Origin: Bordetella genomosp. 4
GTDB lineage: Bacteria > Pseudomonadota > Gammaproteobacteria > Burkholderiales > Burkholderiaceae_B
Assembly (NCBI RefSeq): GCF_002261185.1
Contig: NZ_NEVQ01000013.1
Span: forward strand, 1,116,001 to 1,180,000
Length of the DNA stretch: 64,000 bases
Reading direction: 5' to 3'
Shown here: positions 36,058 to 44,736 of the stretch, piece after piece
How positions within the stretch are numbered: the stretch's first letter is position 1
Layout: every line of letters begins with the position of its first letter
Notes under the pieces: model-generated
Seen by the model: the letters and a program-made list of their open reading frames with translations, nothing else
Databases searched by the model: none
What the model was told of the DNA's origin: nothing
Position numbers and translations under genes: made by a program

Positions 36058-36516
36058 ATGCTGCATATAGACACTGTCTTGTCGCTGTATCCCGATGATG
36101 CTGCCCGTTTGTTGCTGCTGTCGCAGGCAATGGCTCAGACACAAGCCGACTTGACTTCGCTGCGCGATGCCATCAATACCGGCAATCGAAAAGCCGCCCT
36201 GGACCACACTCACAAGGCCAAGGGTACGGCCAGTTTTCTCGGCGCTGACAAACAGGCCTTGCAGCACTTCGACCAATTGACGCAAGCCTTGAAAAATGCA
36301 GATGGCAAGCAGTCTGATACCACCACGCATCGGCATCCGGCAGGACAACCGCATCATTGCGAGCCCACAAACCATCCCGCGCTTCTCGCCCCGATGCCCG
36401 CCACCGTCAGGCACTCATTCATAGCCGTAGAATCGATTTTGCAGGATCTGGAAGTGTCAATACAGACTCGGATCAAGGCGCTAAAAAACAAGCAAACCCG
36501 CAGCCGCAACGCATAA
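36058..36516 (+). CDS. Free-standing HPt (histidine phosphotransfer) protein
   Basis: A 152-residue protein whose first 85 residues form a four-helix HPt domain. The key motif is H52-x-x-K55-G56 in DHTHKAKGTASFLGADKQAL, with H52 the predicted phospho-acceptor. The remaining 65 residues hold a His/Pro-rich linker and a final basic helix. It sits 18 bp after the RcsB-like regulator on the same strand, so the two likely form the end of a phosphorelay. The sensor kinase must be encoded elsewhere. Confidence 0.75.
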   Translation: MLHIDTVLSLYPDDAARLLLLSQAMAQTQADLTSLRDAINTGNRKAALDHTHKAKGTASFLGADKQALQHFDQLTQALKNADGKQSDTTTHRHPAGQPHHCEPTNHPALLAPMPATVRHSFIAVESILQDLEVSIQTRIKALKNKQTRSRNA

Positions 36517-36685
36517 TCAAAACGCCGAAAATCTAAAAGATAGTCAAGTGTCAAGGAAACTTTGCGATTCAGACACGTTCTGTGCCATTCCGGCCAGCTG
36601 GGCATCATCTCATTTCAACTCGATGCTTACGTAATATTTTTCCTTTACTAGACTCGTCACGTCGATATTTCACTTGGCAAGTCAC

Positions 36686-37051
36686 ATGAAACTATTTAAT
36701 CGCACCGATCGTATTCAAACCCTGCGCCCACGCGTACTCGAAATCGATACGGGTCTGTTTCGCGGGTATGTAGATATTCGAGAACGCCCAGCCGTTATAT
36801 CGGCGGCCGCCAGATCCGAATACTGCGCAAATACTGCAGTATCCCGAGACTTGGCGGAGCGACAGGCATTGGAGCTCGCCAAGCAGATTCGTGCGGCTTC
36901 ACAACGCGTCGGCATACGCTCGCAATTGTTATGCGACAGCCTCAGCGACAATCATGCGGGCCGCCACGAACTGGACAGCATTCCGGCATTTTTAATTCGC
37001 CGCCCGGCTACCGCGCCATCGACGCGTAAACATCTGCGCGCCGTGGCTTAA
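36686..37051 (+). CDS. Hypothetical protein
   Basis: About 121 residues from the ATG at 36686 (MKLFNRTDRI); an in-frame start 12 bases upstream is also possible. The sequence is mixed alpha/beta in character, charged, with no signal peptide or membrane segment. No family is recognised. It follows the HPt gene by 170 bp and lies in a region with lower GC than the flanking housekeeping genes. Confidence 0.55.
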   Translation: MKLFNRTDRIQTLRPRVLEIDTGLFRGYVDIRERPAVISAAARSEYCANTAVSRDLAERQALELAKQIRAASQRVGIRSQLLCDSLSDNHAGRHELDSIPAFLIRRPATAPSTRKHLRAVA

Positions 37052-37167
37052 CCAACAAAATGATAGAAATTCCCATTTCTAATCTTACAGATTGAAATAT
37101 TCTGCGTATAATATGGGCGTTAGCAGCAAATAACCTGATAGTTTGAGTTGTAAAAGGAGAGCCGCCC

Positions 37168-37395
37168 ATGAGTATCGCAAGCGCCAATCCTGGCTGGACA
37201 GACGACCTCCCCACCGCCGCTGAAGCGCGGGCGCAGCGCACCCTGCAGGCTGCTGAGCGCCTCCTGGCCGAGCCCACCCCTTCCGCTCCTGCCTCTGCAG
37301 AACATCAATTGCGTGAATATATGCAGGAAATGAGCCTGACACGCTACGGCCATGCGAGCGCCCTGCTAAGCCGGCTATACGGAAAATCGCGATAG
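37168..37395 (+). CDS. Small hypothetical protein (75 aa)
   Basis: A 75-residue ORF with a good AAAGGAGA ribosome site 8 bases before the ATG and a strong terminator 37 bp after the stop, so it is probably expressed. The N-terminal two thirds is Ala/Glu/Pro-rich; the end (LREYMQEMSLTRYGHASALLSRLYG) looks helical. No family is recognised. Confidence 0.65.
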   Translation: MSIASANPGWTDDLPTAAEARAQRTLQAAERLLAEPTPSAPASAEHQLREYMQEMSLTRYGHASALLSRLYGKSR

Positions 37396-37431
37396 CGCAA
37401 CGCTGATAACGGCAGCGGTTGTAAGACCCGG

Positions 37432-37479
37432 CCAAATAAAAAAGCCGCCATGGTTATCGATGGCGGCTTTTTTATTTGG
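37432..37479. terminator. Strong bidirectional terminator
   Basis: A perfect 20-bp stem with an 8-nt loop. The core GCCGCCAT/ATGGCGGC is flanked by A-runs and T-runs, so both strands end in a T-tract. It closes the small ORF at 37168-37395 and insulates the DenV-like gene downstream. Confidence 0.9.
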
Positions 37480-37555
37480 GCCATACAAATCTATGGGATC
37501 ATCATCAAGAAATGACGCAGTTAAATGTCGCTGCCATTTCTACTGAAATGAATAT

Positions 37556-37951
37556 ATGACTCGCATCAATTGCATTCCCGTACAAGAACTCAGCGGCCCT
37601 CATCTGGTGGCCGAATACCGAGAATTACCCCGCGTTTTTGCACTGGCGGAAAAGGCAGCCGCTCGCGGCATAAACGCTCAACCCCGCGCCTATACGCTCG
37701 GAAAAGGCCACCTGCTTTTCTTTTACACACGGCTGGATTATCTGGTCCGCCGACATGCCGACCTGATCGAGGAGATGCGACGCCGCGGGTACAAACCCAC
37801 CTTTACCGGTATACGGCGCGAAGACTTTCCGGCCATTCCAGACGATTGCTGGGGAAGCTGGGAGCCCACGGCAGAAGCCCAGCGCCTGAACCGTGAACGA
37901 ATCCAAGAACGGCAACAAGACGCCGAAAACAAAAAAGCCACCAAATTGTGA
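37556..37951 (+). CDS. denV: Pyrimidine dimer DNA glycosylase / AP lyase (T4 endonuclease V-like)
   Basis: A 131-residue repair enzyme that cuts the glycosyl bond at cyclobutane pyrimidine dimers and nicks the abasic site. It aligns without gaps over the first 26 residues with phage T4 DenV: T2 (N-terminal nucleophile), R3, H16, R22, E23 (catalytic) and R26 are all at the same positions, within MTRIN and HLVAEYRELPRVF. The stretch LGKGHLLFFYTRLDYLVRR matches the next T4 segment. The end diverges and the T4 C-terminal WYKYYGK element is not seen, so the tail is different. Similar genes occur sporadically in bacteria and in phages. A terminator overlaps the 3' end. Confidence 0.9.
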   Translation: MTRINCIPVQELSGPHLVAEYRELPRVFALAEKAAARGINAQPRAYTLGKGHLLFFYTRLDYLVRRHADLIEEMRRRGYKPTFTGIRREDFPAIPDDCWGSWEPTAEAQRLNRERIQERQQDAENKKATKL

Positions 37952-37965
37952 TTGGCGGCCTTTTT
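37932..37965. terminator. Terminator shared by denV-like gene and tRNA-Val
   Basis: An imperfect stem (GCCaCCAA against TTGGcGGC, loop 7 nt) is flanked by A5 and T5 tracts. It includes the stop codon of the DenV-like gene on the plus strand and lies 29 bp past the tRNA 3' end on the minus strand, serving both convergent genes. Confidence 0.75.
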
Positions 37966-37993
37966 GCAGGGTAGTGATGAACTACCAGAATCC

Positions 37994-38070
37994 TGGTAGG
38001 CGGTATTGGAATCGAACCAACGACCTCTACGATGTCAACGTAGCGCTCTAACCATCTGAGCTAACCGCCT
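37994..38070 (-). tRNA. tRNA-Val (GAC)
   Basis: A full 77-nt cloverleaf. The acceptor stem is AGGCGGT/ACCGCCT, the D arm GCTC...GAGC, the anticodon stem CTACG/CGTAG with loop TTGACAT (anticodon GAC), and the T arm GTTGG/CCAAT with loop TTCGATT. CCA is encoded (37994-37996). No duplicate of its 3' end was noticed nearby, so there is no sign that it is an occupied attachment site. Confidence 0.95.
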
Positions 38071-38107
38071 GCGAACTGCGAAGAAACGAGATTATGCACG
38101 AGTTTTT

Positions 38108-39073
38108 TTATCTGTGCAAGTCGACTTGCCTCTCGTATTGAATCATCAGCCGCCGAAAAGCCGTCAACACCTGCCCCGGCCGTAACCAACGACGCCAAAG
38201 CAGGTCGCGCCAGCGGCCTCCGGGAATGTATGCGGGATACACGATCTGCGACGGCGACCAGCCCGGACGCCAGGCGCGCGTACGAGTCGGCCTGCCAGTC
38301 ACTGTCAGCGTCGGAATCCCCAGATTGGAGGCGAGATGCCCTACCCCGGATTCATTGCCAATGAACCAGCCGCATTCATGAATGAACTTCGCGACATCGG
38401 AGAGCGATTCAGATTGAAAAATCGCCAGGCCGTTGTCCTCAAGGCAGCGCCACTGCGCTCTCTCGTGGCTCGCCAGGATATAAACCGGATCATAGCCAGA
38501 ACGCTTCAGACGCAGGCCAAGCTCGACGAAGTGCGACGCTGCCCAGCATCGTTGTGCGCTCGTGGATGAAGGATGTACTGCAACCCGTCTGGCGTAATGG
38601 CGATGCCGCAGACCCATCATCGGCACCAGGCCGTTGCCGACCTCGCTATTTTTCAAACCTAGCTGATCGCGACAGTAATCGCGGATTTGATTCAGCTTGA
38701 CGAAACCTCTGCCGGTGATGACGACATGGGCGTCATAGTAAAAATAATGCCGGGCGTAGCGGTGCAGCGCATAAGGCCACCCCACATGCATCTGCGCCAC
38801 GCAGTCGTATTCGGACAAAACCTGAGCGGCCTCCGACTCTGGCAGAGACGGACGAACATCGATATCAGGAAACCAAGCGCGTAATTGATGAGCATAGTCG
38901 CCAAAGACCGTCACGCTACGTCCATTGATGACCAGGTTTTGCGCCATGGTCATCATGAGCAATGTATCCCCGAGGCGCGGCGCCATGAGTATGGCTATCT
39001 TGGTGGCTTGTCTTAAATGCTGCTGATGGTCGGCAGCCAGATAATGAGATACGCCGGAAAGGAGCGTTGCCAT
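38108..39073 (-). CDS. Glycosyltransferase family 9 (heptosyltransferase-like)
   Basis: A 321-residue GT-B fold protein. The C-terminal donor-binding motif GNESGVGHLASNLGIPTLT (about residues 240-258) and the N-terminal APRLGDTLLMMTMAQNL are those of lipopolysaccharide heptosyltransferases (WaaC/WaaF/WaaQ group). No other LPS genes are adjacent, so its acceptor is unknown; it probably adds a heptose or related sugar to the outer core or O-chain. A polar, His/Trp-rich segment near residues 95-130 is unusual for WaaC itself. Confidence 0.82.
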   Translation of the reverse strand: MATLLSGVSHYLAADHQQHLRQATKIAILMAPRLGDTLLMMTMAQNLVINGRSVTVFGDYAHQLRAWFPDIDVRPSLPESEAAQVLSEYDCVAQMHVGWPYALHRYARHYFYYDAHVVITGRGFVKLNQIRDYCRDQLGLKNSEVGNGLVPMMGLRHRHYARRVAVHPSSTSAQRCWAASHFVELGLRLKRSGYDPVYILASHERAQWRCLEDNGLAIFQSESLSDVAKFIHECGWFIGNESGVGHLASNLGIPTLTVTGRPTRTRAWRPGWSPSQIVYPAYIPGGRWRDLLWRRWLRPGQVLTAFRRLMIQYERQVDLHR

Positions 39074-39434
39074 GCGTCGAAAATACCTCTACCAGGCCAG
39101 GAGCGGCTAAAACAGGCCAGAGAACAGACAAAGGAGAATTCCTTCAGATCTGTTTGGTTACATTACAGCACGGAGACGTAAAAAAAGCACGATTTCCAAT
39201 GCAAGGACAGCCGGCATTGCCAATGATTCCGTCAAGCTTCAGCGTTGTTACAAAAACCTTCGCATCAGAAAAAATTCCGCCCTCCCGGGTTGGCAACCGA
39301 TCGTGCTGGCATGTGTTTTTACAACGCGACAGCCCCAGACAAAAAAACCGGCTGGTAGCCGGTAAATGTATTGCCATGTTCAGTGATCAGCGCCGCAGCT
39401 ATTGGCCAGCGCACGGCACAAACGCATTATTGGG
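39074..39434. other. 361-bp gap between glycosyltransferase and trpF genes
   Basis: AT-richer than its flanks and without a convincing gene. It holds the trpF terminator at its right end and presumably the glycosyltransferase promoter at its left. A 123-residue plus-strand frame (39067-39438) crosses it but lacks a ribosome site or recognisable similarity. Confidence 0.5.
39341..39363 (-). terminator. Terminator of trpF
   Basis: ACCGGCT/AGCCGGT stem with a 3-nt loop, followed on the minus strand by six T. It lies about 70 bp past the trpF stop and shows that the glycosyltransferase gene is a separate unit. Confidence 0.75.
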
Positions 39435-40085
39435 TTAACAGCCATCCGCCTGCCGGACGACACGCATCAAAGCGTCGATCTTGTCTGCCGACTTCACGCC
39501 GGGTGCGGTTTCCACACCGCTGCTCAAGTCGATTGCCCAAGGGCGCAAGACCTGGATGGCTGCAGCCACGTTATCGGCATTGAGTCCCCCTGACAGGACA
39601 ATGGGCCGCGCAGCCGTATCAGCCCGGACGGTCGATAGCAATGCATGGTCAAAAGCCTGACCGCTACCGCCATAGGCCGCGCTGTAGCTGTCGAACAACC
39701 ACCCCGCCGCCTCGCTGTAGGCCCTGCAACTCTCGGCCAAACCGTCGGGCGTATCGAGCCCAGGAGCGCCAACACGGAAGGCCCGCAAGAAGCGCGCGCC
39801 GTAACGTGTGCAATCCTGGACGGATTCATTGCCATGGAATTGGAGCAGATCGGGACCGACTTGCTCCAGCACGGCGCGAACGTCAGCAGGATCCGGATCC
39901 ACGAACAGCGCCACCACATCGACAAATGCCGGCACGGTGCGGCGCAAGGCTGCCGCCTGCACGGGGGTGAGGTAACGCTTGCTGCGCGGATAGAACACGA
40001 AACCGATCGCGTCCGCCCCTGCCTGCACGGCCGAGGCGATATCTGCTTCGCGGGTCAAGCCGCAGATTTTGACGCGAGTACGCAT
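39435..40085 (-). CDS. trpF: Phosphoribosylanthranilate isomerase
   Basis: A 216-residue TIM barrel of tryptophan synthesis. The catalytic Cys is in VKICGLT (residues 5-11); FVFYPRSKRYL, DLLQFHGNES and LSGGLNADNV are the expected family motifs, the last two forming the phosphate site. Unlike many relatives, trpB and trpA do not follow; the gene has its own terminator and a glycosyltransferase gene comes next. Confidence 0.93.
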   Translation of the reverse strand: MRTRVKICGLTREADIASAVQAGADAIGFVFYPRSKRYLTPVQAAALRRTVPAFVDVVALFVDPDPADVRAVLEQVGPDLLQFHGNESVQDCTRYGARFLRAFRVGAPGLDTPDGLAESCRAYSEAAGWLFDSYSAAYGGSGQAFDHALLSTVRADTAARPIVLSGGLNADNVAAAIQVLRPWAIDLSSGVETAPGVKSADKIDALMRVVRQADGC

Positions 40086-40115
40086 AACGCTATTTGAAAA
40101 GCCAGTTGAGTCAGG

Positions 40116-41789
40116 TTACTTGAACGCAGCACCAGGATCGCCGCTCTCGTCACCGTAAATACTGGTGCCATAGGTCGTGTCGATTTCGATCTTGACGCTG
40201 CTGGGGTCTACCGTGGATTGGCCCGCCTTATAGTGCATCACCATCCCAGGGAAAATCATAACAGCAGCCACCATGGCCAATTGGATGACAATGAAAGGCA
40301 CTGACCCCCAATAGATCTGTCCTGTGGTCACCGGCTCGATACGCTGACCGGTGACTTTGTCACGATAGGCGTCTTTGGGTGCCACCGAACGCAGGTAGAA
40401 CAGCGCGAACCCGAACGGTGGATGCATGAACGAAGTCTGCATGTTCACGGCCAGGATGATGCCGAACCAGATCAGGTCGATACCCAGCTTGTCGGCGACC
40501 GGCCCGAGCAGTGGCACGATGATGAATGCCAGTTCAAAGAAATCCAGGAAGAACGCCAACACGAATGTCAGGATGCTGACGACGATCAGGAAACCCCATT
40601 CTCCACCGGGCAAGCCGATCAGCAGATGCTCGACCCACAAGTCACCGCTGACGCCCCGGAAGGTCAAGCCGAATACCGTCGAACCCACCAGGATGAACAC
40701 CACGAAGCAGGATAGCTTGGTGGTCGTATCCATGGCCTGGCGCAACAGATCCAGGGTCAACCGCCCGCGGATCAGCGCCATGACGATGGCGCCCACGGCA
40801 CCCATGGCTCCGCCCTCGGTAGGCGTCGCGATACCGATGAAGATAGTCCCGAGAACCAGGAAGATCAGGAACAGCGGCGGGATCATCACAAAAGTGACGC
40901 GCTCGGCCAATGCAGAAAGCATTTTCAGGCGGAACACCTTGTTGACGATGGCGATGACAAAGGCGGTCAGGCCCCACAGCAGCAAGCTGAGAACGACTTT
41001 CTCATCAACCGGTGCGGTGTCTTTTTCCAGCCACTGCGTCAGCAGATACGCCGAGGCAGCCGAAATCAACATCAACACCAACAGCGAACGGCCGCCGCGG
41101 GAGCCGTTCGGCTCCCGAAAGGTGCGCGCTTCTTCGGGCAAAGCGGGAGCCGAAGACGGTTTGATGAGAGACATCAATACGATGTAAGCGATATAGGCGC
41201 CTGCCAGCAGAAAGCCCGGGACCATCGCGGCACGGTACATGTCTCCGATCGAGCGGCCCAGTTGGTCAGCCAGAATGATCAGCACCAGCGACGGCGGAAT
41301 GATCTGCGAGAGTGTGCCGGATGCCGCGATCACGCCAGAGGCCAGACGCCTGTCATAACCGTAACGCAGCATGATGGGCAGCGAGATCAAGCCCATCGAA
41401 ATGACCGAGGCGGACACCACGCCGGTTGTCGCGGCCAGCATCGCCCCCACCAGCACCACGGCAATTGCCAAGCCGCCACGCAGCGGCCCGAACACCTGGC
41501 CGATGGTCTCGAGCAAGTCCTCTGCCATCCCCGATCGTTCGAGTACCAACCCCATCAGGGTAAAGAACGGCACCGCCAGCAAGGTGTCGTTGGACACGAT
41601 GCCGAACACCCGCTGCGGCAGGGCCTGAAACAGCGAGGCACTGAACAGGTTCAATTCCATACCGATCAAACCGTACAGAATGCCGTTCGCGGCGAGAGCA
41701 AATGCCACCGGAAAGCCCAGCAGCAAAAACACCACCAAGGTGCCGAACATGATCGGCGCCATATTTGCGATGAAAAACTCCATGATCAT
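40116..41789 (-). CDS. dctM: TRAP transporter large permease DctM
   Basis: A 557-residue membrane protein of the large TRAP subunit, about 120 residues longer than the usual 430. The extra length is a polar loop plus two more hydrophobic segments near residues 210-290, and a long C-terminal tail. Family motifs are LGFPVAFALA, GVVSASVISMG, SGTLSQIIPPSLVLIILADQ and GVATPTEGGAMG-like sequence. The start overlaps the DctQ stop (ATGA). With DctQ and a TakP-like receptor it makes a complete importer for 2-oxo or hydroxy monocarboxylates. Confidence 0.9.
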   Translation of the reverse strand: MIMEFFIANMAPIMFGTLVVFLLLGFPVAFALAANGILYGLIGMELNLFSASLFQALPQRVFGIVSNDTLLAVPFFTLMGLVLERSGMAEDLLETIGQVFGPLRGGLAIAVVLVGAMLAATTGVVSASVISMGLISLPIMLRYGYDRRLASGVIAASGTLSQIIPPSLVLIILADQLGRSIGDMYRAAMVPGFLLAGAYIAYIVLMSLIKPSSAPALPEEARTFREPNGSRGGRSLLVLMLISAASAYLLTQWLEKDTAPVDEKVVLSLLLWGLTAFVIAIVNKVFRLKMLSALAERVTFVMIPPLFLIFLVLGTIFIGIATPTEGGAMGAVGAIVMALIRGRLTLDLLRQAMDTTTKLSCFVVFILVGSTVFGLTFRGVSGDLWVEHLLIGLPGGEWGFLIVVSILTFVLAFFLDFFELAFIIVPLLGPVADKLGIDLIWFGIILAVNMQTSFMHPPFGFALFYLRSVAPKDAYRDKVTGQRIEPVTTGQIYWGSVPFIVIQLAMVAAVMIFPGMVMHYKAGQSTVDPSSVKIEIDTTYGTSIYGDESGDPGAAFK

Positions 41790-42409
41790 TGGCCCTTGTT
41801 CTGTTGTTGCAGGGCCGCCGCTTCGCGCTCTTGCGCTTCGCGGGCGATCTCATCTGCCAATTGCTCTTCGGCGGTTTTGCCTTCGGCGCGCGCCAACGGA
41901 TCCGGCGCCTGGCCGCACAGGTAACCCACGCATTTGATCAAGCGCGAAATCCCCGCGAGAACGAGCAGCGCAAAGCCGATCGGGATCAAGAGCTTGACCG
42001 GCCAGCGGACCAAACCGCCAGAGTTGGACGACTGTTCGTTGGAAATATACGAATCCATGAACATCGGCCAAGACAGGTACATGATCAAGATCGCCATGGG
42101 GAGCAGAAAAAACAGCACCCCGAAAATCTCGATGTAAATCTGCGTGCGCTTGGAGAGCTGGGAGGACAGAATGTCCACCCGGACGTGTTCGTTTTTGAGC
42201 AGGGTGTAGCCGGCGGTGAGCAGGAACATGGCACCAAACATGTACCACTGCAGTTCCAGCCAGGCATTCGAACTGGTTCCGAATACCTTGCGGACCACCG
42301 CATTGCCGGCGCTGACCAGCACCACCAACAGGGTGACCCATGTCACGGCTTTTCCAACCCGCACATTCAGCGCGTCGATGGCGCGCGATAAAGCGAGTAA
42401 TGCTTTCAT
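41786..42409 (-). CDS. dctQ: TRAP transporter small permease DctQ
   Basis: A 207-residue protein with four hydrophobic segments, and the family pattern NAWLELQWYMFGAMFLLTAGYTLLKNEHVRVDIL (quoted in part; around residues 48-82). A charged, Glu/Gln-rich C-terminal tail of about 35 residues follows the last segment. It is translationally coupled to the large permease by a 4-bp overlap and lies 213 bp after the receptor gene. Confidence 0.88.
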   Translation of the reverse strand: MKALLALSRAIDALNVRVGKAVTWVTLLVVLVSAGNAVVRKVFGTSSNAWLELQWYMFGAMFLLTAGYTLLKNEHVRVDILSSQLSKRTQIYIEIFGVLFFLLPMAILIMYLSWPMFMDSYISNEQSSNSGGLVRWPVKLLIPIGFALLVLAGISRLIKCVGYLCGQAPDPLARAEGKTAEEQLADEIAREAQEREAAALQQQNKGQ

Positions 42410-42622
42410 GATGGGAATAATGAGCTAGATAGAAGGTCGCAACTAGCCAAATACGGCATAGCGCACGAGCATGCGGGGCCTCGCCTGGGGTAGCCGGGCG
42501 ACAGACTTCGGCAATGCGCCACTCCTGTCGCCCCAGCTTTTGGCGGACACGAAAACGAGCGGAAACCTGAGATTTTATAACGTTACGCTCGTTCGCCTGC
42601 CGCCCCTCCCCGGAGGGCATGG

Positions 42623-43717
42623 TTACTTGCCCCGGCCAATGGTCCCCATAAAGCCATCGAAGCTGCCCTCGGCCACGCGGAACCACGGGATCTCGTTGTC
42701 ACGGAACGCCACCATGTCGTCGTAGATCTTTTTGAACGTAGCATCCTTGGCGGAGAGCTCTGCATAGACCTTGACGGCCTCGGTATAGCAGGCTTCCATG
42801 ACGGGCTTGGGGAAAGCCTTGAGCTGAGCTCCCTGCGAAACCAGGCGGCGCAGCGCAGCCGGATTTTCGGCGTCATAGGTGGCGATCATGTCGTTGGTGG
42901 CAGCCGCGGCAGCCTGCGCCAAGACAGCCTGATAATGTTTGGGCAGCTTGTTGTAGACCTCTTGGTTCACATACAGCGAGACCTGCAGCGTGCCTTCCCA
43001 CCAGCCCGGGAAATAATAGTTTTTGGCGACCTTGTGGAAACCGAGCTTTTCGTCGTCGTACGGTCCGATCCATTCGGCGGCGTCGATCGTGCCTTTTTCC
43101 AATGACGGATAGATGTCGCCGCCTGCGATCTGCTGCGGCACCACGCCCAAGCGGGACAACACAGCGCCGGCAAACGCGCTGGCGCGGAATTTCAGTCCCT
43201 TGAGGTCATCGACCGTTTTGATTTCGTTGCGGAACCAGCCGCCCATCTGGGTGCCGGTGTAGCCGCAAGGGAAATTCACGATGTTGTATTTTTGAAAGAG
43301 CTCGCGCGTGAGCTTCAGGCCATTGCCGTGGCGCATCCACGCGTTCATTTGGCGCGTATTCAGGCCGAAAGGCACAGCGCCGTCAAAACACAGCGCAGGA
43401 TCTTTGCCGAAGTAGTAGTACGAGGCTGTGTGACCGCATTCGATGGTGTTGTTCTGCACGGCGTCGAGCACTTGCAGCGCAGGCACGATTTCGCCTGCAG
43501 GAAAGGCTCGAATGTTGAATTTGCCGTCCGTTGCCTCGGCAACATATTTGGCCAGATTCTCACCGCCGCTGAAGATCGCGTCGGCGCTGCGGGGAAAACT
43601 GGACGCCAGGCGCCAGTTGAGCGTGGGGGATTCTTGTGCGAGAACGGGTGCGGCAAGCGCAGCACCGCCAGCGGCGGCACCTAAGGTGGCCTTTTTGAGG
43701 AACGAACGACGTTGCAT
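42623..43717 (-). CDS. dctP: TRAP receptor DctP, TakP-like, Tat-exported
   Basis: A 364-residue receptor. The N-terminus MQRRSFLKKAT carries a classical twin-arginine (RRxFLK) export signal, with cleavage near residue 28. The core has GGWFRNEIKTVDDLKGLKFR, AGGDIYPSLEKGTIDAAEW and the GPYDDEKLGFHKVAKNYY region, all typical of the TakP group that binds 2-oxo acids such as pyruvate. The ATG at 43717 follows GGAGACTCC. Export of a folded receptor by Tat is known for this group. A 213-bp gap precedes dctQ. Confidence 0.9.
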   Translation of the reverse strand: MQRRSFLKKATLGAAAGGAALAAPVLAQESPTLNWRLASSFPRSADAIFSGGENLAKYVAEATDGKFNIRAFPAGEIVPALQVLDAVQNNTIECGHTASYYYFGKDPALCFDGAVPFGLNTRQMNAWMRHGNGLKLTRELFQKYNIVNFPCGYTGTQMGGWFRNEIKTVDDLKGLKFRASAFAGAVLSRLGVVPQQIAGGDIYPSLEKGTIDAAEWIGPYDDEKLGFHKVAKNYYFPGWWEGTLQVSLYVNQEVYNKLPKHYQAVLAQAAAAATNDMIATYDAENPAALRRLVSQGAQLKAFPKPVMEACYTEAVKVYAELSAKDATFKKIYDDMVAFRDNEIPWFRVAEGSFDGFMGTIGRGK

Positions 43718-43924
43718 GAAGGGAGTCTCCTGATTGGACAACGCTGCAAACGCAGACCGCTCGTGTGAAGCGGACGCGCATCGTGACAGCTCGTGTAAGA
43801 GGCTGCCGTTGTTTGTGTGTATTGCTGGGGCCTTTTCAGAACGTCGCCGCATCGCAGCAAACGTCGGCCTTTTGCGTCCGCAATCATATAGTGACAATTG
43901 ATTGCTGCCCCCCTGCTGATAACC

Positions 43925-44731
43925 CTAAGCAGAGGTAAAAGGCGACAATAAATGCGCCCCACCGTCCAAGTCTTTCAGCTGGAATTCAGGGGGGTATTCG
44001 ATCGCGGACAGGTAGAGCCCATCAGGAGAAAAGGTAGGCGCGGCCAAGCGTCGGTCTCGCGCTGCCAACAGTGCGGGCATCCAGGAAACGGATTCGCGGC
44101 CTTGTCCGATTTGCAGCAATGCACCGATCAGATTGCGCACCATGTGATGCAAAAAGGCATTCGCGCGCAATGTGAATACAAGAAAAGGACCGCGTTCCTG
44201 GATGTCGAGTTGATGCAGCGTGCGCACCGGATGGCGAGCCTGGCACTGCGAGGAGCGGAAGCTGGAAAAATCGTGTTCGCCGAGCAGGGCCGAGGAAGCT
44301 TGCCTCATTGCGTCCACATCCAACGGCTGGAAACACCAGCCTGCCCGCGCGGCCCACAGCGGCGGCCGTACACGGCCGCGCCATAGCAAATAGATGTAGG
44401 TGCGAGAGCGTGCCGAAAAGCGCGCATGAAAGTCGTCGGGGACCGATTGTGCCCACTGGACGGCAATGCTGGGTGGAAGAAAGGCATTGACGCCGCGCAC
44501 CCAGGATTCGTCGCGGCGCGCCAGAGGCGTATCCAGATGCACGACTTGCATGGCTGCATGCACGCCCGTATCGGTACGGCCCGCGCAAATGGTGGGCACG
44601 ATGCCATCGATGCCGCTGAAACGGCCCAGTGCCGCCTCTAGCGTGTCTTGCACCGTTTGGCGATGCGGTTGTGTCTGCCAGCCTTGCCAGGGGGAGCCGT
44701 CATAAGCCAGCCCCAATGCCATACGCGCCAT
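43925..44731 (-). CDS. truA: tRNA pseudouridine(38-40) synthase
   Basis: A 268-residue enzyme that isomerises uridines in the anticodon arm. Catalytic D54 lies in [10 protein letters not shown]; the substrate-binding [16 protein letters not shown] and the C-terminal [17 protein letters not shown] are family motifs. It lies 5 bp after fimV, as in many betaproteobacteria, where the unit continues into trpF; here a TRAP operon lies between. Confidence 0.94.
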   Translation of the reverse strand: MARMALGLAYDGSPWQGWQTQPHRQTVQDTLEAALGRFSGIDGIVPTICAGRTDTGVHAAMQVVHLDTPLARRDESWVRGVNAFLPPSIAVQWAQSVPDDFHARFSARSRTYIYLLWRGRVRPPLWAARAGWCFQPLDVDAMRQASSALLGEHDFSSFRSSQCQARHPVRTLHQLDIQERGPFLVFTLRANAFLHHMVRNLIGALLQIGQGRESVSWMPALLAARDRRLAAPTFSPDGLYLSAIEYPPEFQLKDLDGGAHLLSPFTSA

Positions 44732-44736
44732 GAGAA

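Noticed and set aside
37556-38070. Prophage remnant or integration site at tRNA-Val
   Set aside because: No integrase, phage structural genes or duplicated tRNA end were seen; the DenV homologue alone is not enough.
39067-39438. 123-residue plus-strand ORF
   Set aside because: No ribosome site, no similarity, and it crosses the trpF terminator and the start of the glycosyltransferase gene.
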